From: Persicaria tinctoria | Taxonomy: Eukaryota; Streptophyta; Magnoliopsida; Caryophyllales; Polygonaceae | Assembly: GCA_037127255.1 (NCBI GenBank) | Contig: JBANSL010000004.1 | Coordinates: 50,169,702 to 50,233,701, forward strand | Direction: 5' to 3' | DNA length: 64,000 bases | Shown: piece by piece, positions 55,605 through 64,000 of the stretch | Numbering within the stretch: position 1 is the stretch's first letter | Layout of the letters: each line of letters begins with the position of its first letter | The notes under the pieces: model-generated | What the model saw: only the letters and a program-made list of their open reading frames with translations | What the model was told of the DNA's origin: nothing | Database searches by the model: none | Program-made: the position numbers and the translations under genes

Positions 55605-57707
55605 GAAGGGCCAAGCACAAGCGGGCCCCACATTAATGGTCCTTGAGCGCAAACGGAGAAGTCGGCCTAGCGACTCTAAAATCTAGAGCATGTATATAAA
55701 ACTTTTTGAATTTTGGGACTTTGGAACCTTTGGGTTTTGGTTTTGGTTTTTGTTTTTGGTTTTTTATAATACTTCATGTGGAAAGTCTTGTTTTTGTGTG
55801 CCATCTAACACTTTTAGGTCGGCAAGCATATAAGGATCGCGAAAGGTGGAAAGAAGAAGTCCTTGAAAAACAGTCAGATTCGACGAAGGCCAAGTCGACA
55901 ACGACCAAGAGGAGCAGCCCAGAAGTTCCTCGATATCGAGTAGGCCAACTCGATATCGACTAAGCCATCCGAGTCTCCTCGACTTCAGAAGCTACTGGAC
56001 GCAGACACCTTCCTCGATATCGAGTATTGTACTCGATATCGACAAGAAATTTTACTCGACATGCCCTGATCTGCCTTCCTCGATGTGTTATTCGGTGAGT
56101 TCCTTCCTTTACTCTTGTTTTTCTTTGATTTTATACAGTGGGGACACTGTATATTTTAAGTATGGGGTGGGGGAAGAGCTCATTATCATTATTATATGTT
56201 TTAGTCTTACTTTTGGTTTTACATGGTGAAATTTTATTTTTATGCATTCATGTTTAAGTTTTATGCATTTAAGTCTTTTGTTATACTTTAGTCTTGTTTT
56301 TTTTACAAAAAAAAAATATAGAAATATAAAAAAAATGTCGAAAAAGGAAAAAAAATACATGTTTAATTTTTGCATTGTCTTAGTTTTTATACCCTAACTT
56401 AGATGTCCTATGATGATAAATAATGATTGACTTGATCATGTAAATCCTATGTCATGTTTGGAAGGTTTAGCCTATGTCCTCGAAATTGTTTTTATGTGGA
56501 TTGTGAACTTATGATGAAATTGAGCACATATGATCCTAAGCTAAAGGTTAAAATCCAACAAAAATTGTCCTAGTGAGAATTTTGGCCTTATAGGGAGAAC
56601 ATTAAAAATCCCTCTGCTTTCTTGAGTGTATTTACTCTTCCTATGCATCTCTAAATGTTGTGATAGTTATTCAAAGCCAATGCATTTATATGTTTATGTG
56701 AATGAGGATTAAATGATGGAGGCACCTTGTAAGCCAATTTTATCCTCTCTTTATCTACCATGCATTATCCTTGCTTGAAGCCAGAACATTAGTCTGAGAC
56801 TTTTATTATAAACTCCACAAAATTATCCTTAGCCAAATTGAGCCTGACCCCATTTGGGAACTAAGACTTAGAATTGGTTGAAATAATGGTTTGTGGAAGG
56901 AATAAGCTTGTGTTTCATTTCAAGTGAAGAGGATTTTTTAACTTATTAAGATATGGGTTGGTTTTATATTTTTATCATACTATGTAAAAGGATTTTTGGC
57001 TCACCCTATAAATGCACTAGTTATTTTCGTTAAAAAAAAAAGTTTGTATATATTGTTGTGAATAAGGTGCATGAGCCAAATTTACCTTATTTCTTTCATT
57101 TTTGCAAAGATTCACACCTTGGAGAGGTTAATTAAATTTGGAAGGTTACATACTTAATTAAGATAAATTGGAGAAGTTGGGTTATGCATACGATTGAGAG
57201 TTATGGTTTGGTTGAGTTGTGTTGGAAATTTAGGAGTCTTGATTCCCGAATTTTATTAAGCACCACATGGCCAAATAATTCCATACCCTTTTATTTCTTA
57301 CCAAGCCCCATTACAACCCCACCCAATGGAATCTTCTTTGAAGACTTCTATTGAGCGAAGTCCTCCTCATAATTCTTGTTGCATTTTCATAATTGATTAC
57401 GAAGTGGATTTAATTTAAATTGCAATGTTTATGAGATTGTATATGGAATTGAGTTGAGAGTTGATCTTCATAGCCTAAACACATTGAGAGTTGAGTGTAA
57501 ACACATTATCCTTGTGAGGTTGGATTTATAATGCCTATGCCTATGGATCGCTCATATATGTGTGATGACGTTAAATTCACTTGTCTTACATTGCTACTAC
57601 TTGAGATATTTCTTTTAACAAAGTCGAAGACTTGAAGGATGTGTTGTAGGTCTCTGTTATTGTTTGGTTATTGCTTGAGGACAAGCAAGTCTAAGTATGG
57701 GGTGATT
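55605..57707 (+). other. 3' noncoding region of element B with two PPT-like tracts
   Basis: It begins with further TCGATATCGA motifs (55928-56045). A first tract TTTAAGTATGGGGTGGGGG lies at about 56155-56173 and the LTR-adjacent TAAGTATGGGGTGATT ends at 57707. Between them no ORF is seen, but 56765-56875 is collinear with element D. The similar tract in element A shows the arrangement is shared in the family. Confidence 0.75.
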
Positions 57708-59306
57708 TGATGTCTCTAAAGTAGCCATGTTTTTATGCACATTTTAGTTTCATATTCTATACACTTTGCATATGTCGGGTTGGGAATATGTCGAATTTAT
57801 GTAGTATATGCTTATTTGCCAGAAATAGAGATCTACATAAGTTTCTGTTTAATATTGCAGAATATGGAGCCGTTTCGGGAGAACACCAAGAAGCAAAGAC
57901 GGGACCTCAAAGCTACTTGATATCGACAAGTTTTAGTCGATATCGACAAACCATGCCTGGACACACCCTGATCGAGGAGCATCATGTCGAGAAGCCGAGG
58001 AACGAAGTTACCCGACTCCAGCGCACTCCTCGATATCGACGAAGTTCCTCGATATCGACAAAGCCTTGAAGACAGCCCGGAGTCGAGGAGAGCATGATCG
58101 AGGAACGAAGCTATCCGATTCTACCAAGATCCATCATGGAAGAGAAGATTTATCCACAAGAAGATATTTTAGTCTTTTAGATATAATTTCCTTTTTTAGA
58201 TTTAATTATGTTATTCCATTTATTTATCTTTAAAGCTTTTAGATATAGATTTAGATATAGATAGATATTTCTATCCTTGAATAGCAAAGAGTAGAAGGCT
58301 ATAAATAAAGCCCATGTGGCGGATTTTAGGGATAATCCAATTCAGAAGCTAGAAAAGTAGGTCACAGAGAAGTTTTAGGAGTTCGAAGGTTTTAGGGTTT
58401 TGGCATTCAACGAAAGTTGGATTGCCGGGATTGTAAAGGCTTTGAATTTAGTTTAATGCAAGTTATTTCCTTTCAATCAATGTCTGAGGTTGCGATGAAG
58501 CGCGAGTAGTCCACCCACTTGTAGGGTTGGGGCGAGCCCGACGATAGCCCTGCATGTTTGAGGTAAAGATCCGAATTTTATCATGTTTTGAGCATCTACT
58601 ACTTGTTATTTGTTTATTACCCATCTAATGGAGGTCCATGCTAACAACTTGGATTGTAAACATAAAATCGGTAGAGACAATTAGGGTTTCTTGAAAGAGT
58701 TGTCTAATTTTTGGAAAAGGCGAAAGCTTAGTCCTTTGATGCGATTTATATGATTATCTGTTTTATTCTTGCCTTATCCATGCTTGGTTATCGTTGTTGC
58801 AAACCCCAATCTTGGAAGTCTTTTACATATAGTTTATTTTCGAATCCGAAAGCATTTGTCTTTATTTCATTTCATTTTACTTTTTGTCTTACTCGATCTC
58901 GACCAACTTTGGTCGATCTCGAGTTACTGATCTACGATCCCAGAATCGTTGTAGCTTCTGTGTGCAGGTAATTGACAAGAGCATCATCGACATCGACGAG
59001 TCTACTCGATCTCGAGTACGGCTTACTCGATCTCGACCAAAACCGTCGAGAGCCACTGCTGCGCTGCTCGACTTGTCCGATCTTTTGTCGACTAACACTA
59101 GTCGAGATCGACAACCTGTGGTCGACTTCTGTCCGTGAGATTTCATCGCCGCCTAGGATCCGCTGACACGCTTCCTCGTGGATCGATCCTCACTTCCCAC
59201 TACTGCATCGGGAGGAAGTCTTGTAATCATTTGCAAGGGACGGAATCTGGTTTGCTTTACTTTAGTCATATTTTATATTTGCATTCTCGATTTTCCTCCT
59301 ACAACA
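57708..59306 (+). repeat. 3' LTR of element B
   Basis: Same ends as the 5' LTR but about 350 bp shorter, because most of the motif array (equivalent to about 51098-51475) is missing near 58100. It carries one extra 20 bp motif unit near 57919-57945. TATA box at 58300-58307. Confidence 0.92.
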
Positions 59307-59311
59307 AAGTG

Positions 59312-60784
59312 CATATCAAACTAGGACGTTATGACGATGATGTGTTATGTGATATTGTACCTATGCAAGCCTGTCATATATTATTAGGTCATCCTTGGCA
59401 ATTTGATCGTAAGGTCTTACATGATGGCATTACTAACCTTTATTCCTTTACTTTTCAGGGAAAGAACGTAGTTCTCAAGCCTATGACGCCAATACAAGGG
59501 GCTGACGAGATTGAGAAGCAAAAGGTAAGTAAAGGTGAGTTAGTTAAGGAGGCTCAGTCGAGCCATGTGTCTACCCCTACTCGACCTAAAGATGTATTCT
59601 TGGCTTCCAAGACTGCATATGTAGACGAGTTTGTGGATGGGGAAACAACCCTCGTGCTCCTATGCAAAGGGTTGAGCATGCTTAGTGAAGAGCTTAAAGC
59701 TACCCTCCCTTCTCATATCCTATCTCTTATTGAAGAGTATAAGGATGTCTTCCCCGAGGACATACCAGCAGGTCTACCCCCTATTAGAGGTATTGAGCAT
59801 CAAATTGATCTCATTCCAGGGGCTTCTTTGCCTAATAGGCCTGCTTATAGAATGAATCCCACTGAAACCCAAGAGGGTCAATCCCAAGTCCAGGAACTGT
59901 TGGATAAGGGATACATTAGGGAACGTTTGAGTCCTTGTGATGTGCCTGTGTTGTTAGTCTCTAAGAAAGATGGTTCATGGAGAATGTGTGTAGATTGCAG
60001 GGCTATTAACAACATAACTGTGAAATATCGCCATCCTATTTCCCGCCTAGATGATATGTTAGATGAGTTGCATGGTTCTTCCATTTTCTCTAAAATTGAT
60101 TTAAAAAGCGGTTACCATCAGATTAGGATGAAGGAAGGCGATGAATGGAAAACAACCTTTAAAACTAAATTTGGACTCTATGAATGGTTGGTTATGCCTT
60201 TTGATTTAACTAACGCTCCTAGTACCTTCATGAGATTAATGAATCATGTGCTTCGAAATTTCATAGGTAAATTTGTTGTTGTGTATTTTGATGATATTCT
60301 TGTTTATAGCAAGTCACCTAAGGAACATGAAGTACATTTAAGGGAAGTACTTTCTACACTTAGATTAGAACACTTGTATGCAAATCTTAAGAAATGTGAA
60401 TTATGTAATGAACAAGTTTCTTTTCTGGGTTTTGTAGTGAGCTCGAATGGACTACGTGTCGATGAAGCGAAGATCAAGGCAATTCATGAGTGGCCTACAC
60501 CGACTACCATCGGCCATGTGCATAGTTTTCAAGGCTTGGCGAGTTTCTATAGGAGATTTGTGTGCGACTTCATCTCCATCGCAGCCCCTCTCACGGAACT
60601 CACAAAGAAGATGTGCGAGTTCAAGTGGGGCTCAGATCAGGAGGAGGCATTTCGCACCTTGAAAGAGAAGTTGACGCAGGCCCCGCTATTGGCCTTGCCT
60701 AATTTCTCTCGGCCCTTTGAGGTGGAATGTGAAGCTACGGAGTTGGAATTGGTGGAGTCCTCATGCAAGAAGGTAAGCATATAG
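59312..60784 (+). pseudogene. Protease 3' part and reverse transcriptase of element E
   Basis: The frame resumes the protease after element B (HIKLGRYDDDVLCDIV, then HILLGHPWQFD). It crosses a linker and enters [36 protein letters not shown] (Asp for the usual Gly), catalytic [12 protein letters not shown] (about 60276-60311), [19 protein letters not shown]. RNase H begins at about 60722, where VECEA has Glu for the catalytic Asp (60731-60733) and a 1-base deletion follows, shifting the frame. The upstream Met at 59135 lies in the LTR of B and is not the real start. Confidence 0.9.
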
Positions 60785-61776
60785 CCTTCTTTTCTGAAAA
60801 GTTGAAAGGTGCATGTCTTAATTACTCTACTTATGATAAAGAGTTATATGCATTGTTTAGAGTCCTTAAGACATGGTCCCATTACCTTTGGCCTAGAGAG
60901 TTTTTACTTAGGACTGATCATGAATCTTTAAAGCATTTTAAGAGCCAAGATAAACTTGATAAGAGACATGGTAGATTGATGGAATTCATAGAAACATTTC
61001 CTTATGTAATAAAGTATAAGAAAAGCAAAGACAATGTGGTAGTTGATGCATTATCTAGGAGACATGTGTTATTGACCACTTTGGATTCTAGAGTCTTAGG
61101 CTTTGTGTACATTAAGGAATTGTGTGAGAATGATGCTGATTTTGGGGATTTATTTAGACAATGCCGAGATAAGGATCCTAGCAATAGCTTCTATATCTTT
61201 GATGGATTCTTATTTAGGAAAGATCAAGTGTGTATACCTAGGTGTTCTCTTCGTTTATTATTGGTTAATGAAGTCCATAGTGGAGAATTAATGGGTCATT
61301 TTGGGAGAGATAAGACATATCATACACTTAGATCTCATTTTTATTGGCCACATATGGTTGGGGATGTAGAACATTGCCTTAAGAGATGTATTGATTGCCT
61401 AAAGGCCAAGTCTAAGCTCATACCACATGGATTATACACACCACTACCTACACCCTCAGCCCCTTGGGAAGATATTTCTATGGACTTTATTGTAGGATTG
61501 CCTAGAACTAAGAAGGGGAGAGATTCTATATTTGTGGTGGTAGATAGATTTTCTAAGATGTCTCACTTTATTGCATGCCATAAGACCGATGATGCTACGA
61601 ATGTCGCGAACCTGTTCTTTAGAGAGGTAGTACGGTTGCATGGGGTGCCTAAAACCATAGTGAGCGATAGGGATGTTAAGTTTCATAATCATTTTTTGCG
61701 AACATTATGGATTAAATTGAGAACTATATTGTTATTCTCTACCTCTAGTCACAACCAAACTGATGGCCAAACTTAG
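60763..61776 (+). pseudogene. RNase H and integrase of element E, first part
   Basis: After the frameshift the RNase H continues ([32 protein letters not shown]). Integrase follows with the HHCC zinc finger ([18 protein letters not shown] then [10 protein letters not shown], about 61270-61415) and the catalytic core ([32 protein letters not shown], about 61660-61695). A nonsense codon TAG (61774-61776) interrupts just after NQTDGQT, close to the third catalytic residue. Integrase would insert the DNA copy in the chromosome. Confidence 0.92.
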
Positions 61777-62331
61777 GTGACCAATAGAACCTTAACCATT
61801 GTCCTTAGAGCCATAATTAGGAAGAATTTGAAGCTTTGGGACGAAGCCTTACCTCATGTGGAGTTTGCTTATAATAGGACCATGCATTCCTCAACCAAAA
61901 TCACTCCATTTGAATGTGTATATGGTGTTAATCCACTAACCCCTTTTGATCTTATCCATATATATCCTATGAGAGAGAAAGAATCATTTGAAGTAGGTAA
62001 GCATATTGAGTTCGTCAAGGAATTACATGAACGAATGCGTCAGAAGCTTATGCAGAAGGCTGAGTACAATGCCAATAAGGCCAACAAAGGGCTGCGTTTG
62101 GTTACATTTCAGCCTAGGGATCTTGTGTGGGTGCACCTGAGGAAGGAGAGGTTTCCAAATGAGCGGAAGAGCAAGGTTGCACCTCGAGGTGATGGACTTT
62201 TCAAGGTTCTGCAGAAGGTGGGTGAGAATGCCTACAAGCTGGAGCTTCTTGGAACCTATGGCGTGAGCGCAACCTTCAACGTCGCAGATCTCATTCCATA
62301 CTTTGCCGTGGACGAGGACTTGGATTTGTAG
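61777..62331 (+). pseudogene. Integrase C-terminal part of element E
   Basis: Same frame as the preceding segment, after the nonsense codon. It has HVEFAYNRTMHSSTKITPFE, then the C-terminal DLVWVHLRKERFPNERKSKV, GDGLFKVLQKVGENAYKLEL and FNVADLIPYF. It ends DEDLDL without a chromodomain. Reading continues into the LTR with a TRVRAKKI block (about 62416-62440), reminiscent of CRM-type elements whose C-terminus overlaps the LTR. Confidence 0.88.
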
Positions 62332-62344
62332 TCGAATCCTTTCT

Positions 62345-62357
62345 AAGAAGGGGAGGT
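62345..62357 (+). promoter_or_regulatory. Polypurine tract of element E
   Basis: AAGAAGGGGAGGT directly before the 3' LTR. Confidence 0.9.
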
Positions 62358-63331
62358 TGATGCGGGACCATCTTCTACACCTCCGGACACGCCTATCATA
62401 CTTGGAGAAGGACCTATGACTAGAGTTCGAGCTAAGAAGATTCAACGCGACTCATTCATGTTTGTGAGTCATGCTTTGTTCTCGAGCACGGTTCAACTCC
62501 CGGAGCCAGCATTGGGATACAAGAAGAGGCCGAACCCTCTTAGTCTATGTAGTTCCGATTTGTCTAAGTGTTGAGACTCCCCTATGTTACTATTTTTAGT
62601 ATTATTTTTACTTATGTTATTTTAGGAAACTTTAGGGATATTTTATTAATTTCTTTAAGCAGTTCTTTTATCTTCTTTTCTCATTAGAATCGGCCCAACA
62701 GCCTTGTAAGGCCTATAAATGTCGATTACCTCTCATGTAGAAAAATGGGAACTTATTGAATAGAATTCTCAAATTTGTGTGAAACACATTGGGTGAAAGT
62801 CGATCGATTAGAAGCGGAGCTCATCGATTGCAAATTGGTATAGATCTCAGCTTGGTTTGCCTTGAGTTCATCAACCTCGCGAGAGCTTGGTGATCCTGGA
62901 ATTCACGAGTCCCCTCCTTGTGCCTCCAAGTTATCTGCTTGGTTGTGTAAGGTTATAGAGGCGGGCTTTATAGTCGTTGATAATTGGTTCCTACCCTCTA
63001 AGGAGGTCTGGGGTCTTTATCTCGTTCTATCTTAGTTCGAATCACCCAATCTATCATTCTTGTCATAGAATTTCGAGTCTTTATATTATTTTTATCGAGT
63101 CTTGTCATTCTTGGTTAGTCGATCTCGAGTTCATCACTGATCTTGAAGATCTTGTCGAGTCTTTGTTCTTTCTTTGGTCGATCTTGGTGTTCTTTGTCCA
63201 TTCTTGCATTATTCTTGTTGCGTCTTTGAGTTCTTGAGTCGGTTCTTGTTTAATTCTTTGAGTCTTGAGTCTTTCTTGCTTCCGTTCTTTAAGTCCTTGA
63301 GTCGGGCCATCCTACGGCTAACCCTGTATCA
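62358..63331 (+). repeat. 3' LTR of element E
   Basis: 974 bp from TGATGCGGG to CTGTATCA. The last 394 bp match the truncated 5' LTR. A TATA-like TATAAAT at 62714-62720 is a plausible promoter. Confidence 0.88.
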
Positions 63332-63431
63332 CATGGATTTGGGATCTAAAAACTCCATCGAAAAACATCAGGAGGCAATGCAAGCATAATTTGGGTAATA
63401 AAAAAAATAAGGAGCTACCAAATGGAAATCT
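63332..63431. other. Short flank between element E and the next LTR
   Basis: 100 bp with no gene. The first five bases (CATGG) would be the target duplication of E, but the left copy is lost. Confidence 0.5.
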
Positions 63432-64000
63432 TGAAATACCCCAAATTATTTTTGGGTTATTTCTTATTTTATTTAATTAAATAAGTCTATATTATATCAA
63501 ACCATAGTTTATATTTGGTGAATTTGATCATTTAATATATTCACCTAAGGTATATAGTATGAATTAGAATAATTAAATTATTCTAAAGCGTATAATATAT
63601 GATGTATTTAATTGAATAAATCCTCTAAATACCCTTTTTATTTAATTTTTTCCGCTAAAATGGAGGAGATCTATTTCAATCTAGTCTTTATCTGATTTTT
63701 TATTTTATTTTCCTCAAATCTATCCGCTACCTTTAATTTCTATATTAAATTGACTCTTAACCCCAAAGGATCTCTATCTTTTATCTAACCTAATTGAGTT
63801 TTATAGATACACGTTTAATCCTAGGGTTCCACAACCCAAAAATCACACCCGCCTCACCGTCTCTCTTCCTCTCCTAATTCAACCCACATTCACCGTCCTC
63901 CTCTTCTCTCCCATTCCTCCCAAACCGTGAGCAGCCGCCCCGATCACTGCCGAGCCGCCGGTGACCTGAGTTCGAGCCGCCATTCACCGTCGAGAATCAC
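63432..64000 (+). repeat. Start of an LTR related to element I, cut by the window end
   Basis: It begins TGAAATACCCCAAATTA, as do the LTRs at 28554 and (slightly diverged) 22296. The rest is AT-rich, turning C-rich near 63830-64000, as the 5' LTR of I does around 22800-22930. Confidence 0.6.

Larger units (their letters stand above)
50724..59306 (+). mobile_element. Element B: Athila/Tat-like non-autonomous LTR retrotransposon (gag-protease only)
   Basis: 8583 bp with an exact 5 bp TSD AAGTG (50719-50723 and 59307-59311), inserted in the protease gene of element E. LTRs are 50724-52670 (1947 bp) and 57708-59306 (1599 bp), PBS 52674-52690, gag-protease 52755-55604. A 3' noncoding region of about 2.1 kb has two PPT-like tracts (56155 and 57691). 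No RT, RNase H or integrase is present. All coding segments are in one reading frame, interrupted only by point nonsense codons, so the element was probably intact as a gag-protease element when it inserted. Confidence 0.92.
47273..63331 (+). mobile_element. Element E: chromovirus-type Ty3/gypsy element with nested element B
   Basis: The order is a truncated 5' LTR (47273-47681), PBS (47685), leader, gag (49097-50460), protease (50469-50718 and from 59312), RT, RNase H, integrase (to 62331), PPT (62345-62357) and 3' LTR (62358-63331). The protease is split by element B. The pol has one frameshift and one nonsense codon. Domain order and sequence are chromovirus-like (CRM/Reina group, not resolved); no canonical chromodomain follows integrase. 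The TSD cannot be checked because the 5' LTR start is lost. Confidence 0.9.

Noticed and set aside
59135..59311. N-terminal extension of the long RT frame starting at 59135
   Set aside because: These codons lie in the 3' LTR of element B; the real protease-RT sequence of element E resumes at 59312.
62023..62445. 140-codon minus-strand frame opposite integrase of element E
   Set aside because: It is the antisense of the conserved integrase C-terminus, with no independent support.

Overview
This 64 kb window looks like repeat-dense nuclear DNA of a flowering plant, probably a eudicot. The evidence is Ty3/gypsy elements of the Athila/Tat and chromovirus types, an initiator-Met-tRNA primer site, MULE, hAT and PIF/Harbinger elements, a plant LINE tail and an Agenet-domain fragment, all in an AT-rich background. 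I found no intact host gene, rRNA, tRNA or CRISPR array. Almost every recognisable coding region is a broken transposable-element gene, and the species cannot be named from the sequence.

Layout. 1-1760: unresolved AT-rich DNA with a cluster of small palindromes. About 1760-10573: element A, an Athila/Tat-like retrotransposon on the minus strand (LTR, PBS, gag, protease, motif-rich tail). It is cut by a 568 bp hAT-type MITE (6237-6804, exact 8 bp TSD) and by solo LTR F in the opposite orientation (3395-5426). 10574-14800: a decayed MULE-like neighbourhood with a Ulp1-like peptidase remnant, a MuDR N-terminal domain and a double-Agenet gene. 15367-16241: a PIF/Harbinger deletion derivative (TSD TAA). 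16245-21570: AT-rich DNA with simple and tandem repeats. 21570-22295: a LINE 3' fragment. 22296-28843: element I, a Tekay-like LTR element with no coding capacity and a collapsed 3' LTR.

28844-34595: element G, a chromovirus-type gag-protease remnant on the minus strand, with solo LTR H (31186-32469, TSD ATATT) in its leader. 34596-35000: an Athila-type LTR fragment. 35001-45090: element C, a broken chromovirus-type gag-pol whose gag is split by element D (36267-41962, TSD CACTA). D is a young non-autonomous element with near-identical LTRs and one gag-like ORF. 45109-47272: sequence of unknown origin with an unrecognised 444-codon ORF. 47273-63331: element E, a chromovirus-type gag-pol whose protease is split by element B (50724-59306, TSD AAGTG), an Athila/Tat-like element with gag and protease only. 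63432-64000: the start of another LTR related to element I.

The most unusual feature is that the Athila-like elements A, B and F are filled with irregularly spaced palindromic TCGA-N2-TCGA motifs, mostly TCGATATCGA. These occur in LTRs, in the 3' noncoding region and in translated linkers on both sides of the protease. The motif has no stop codon in any of six frames, so it can spread through coding sequence. Other families carry their own repeated motifs: D a GC-rich GGCCGCGGGGCGGCC, E a GTCGAGT series, G a GCTGGGAGCG series. D also has a perfect 24 bp hairpin filling the space between its primer site and ORF. B and D share a collinear 3' noncoding module bounded by two polypurine tracts.

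Elements A, B, D and I appear non-autonomous: they keep cis sequences (LTR, PBS, PPT), and A, B and D also keep Gag-type proteins. They would need polymerase and integrase from relatives elsewhere. Where TSDs or reading frames can be checked, the nesting order is clear: hAT and F after A, D after C, B after E, H after G.
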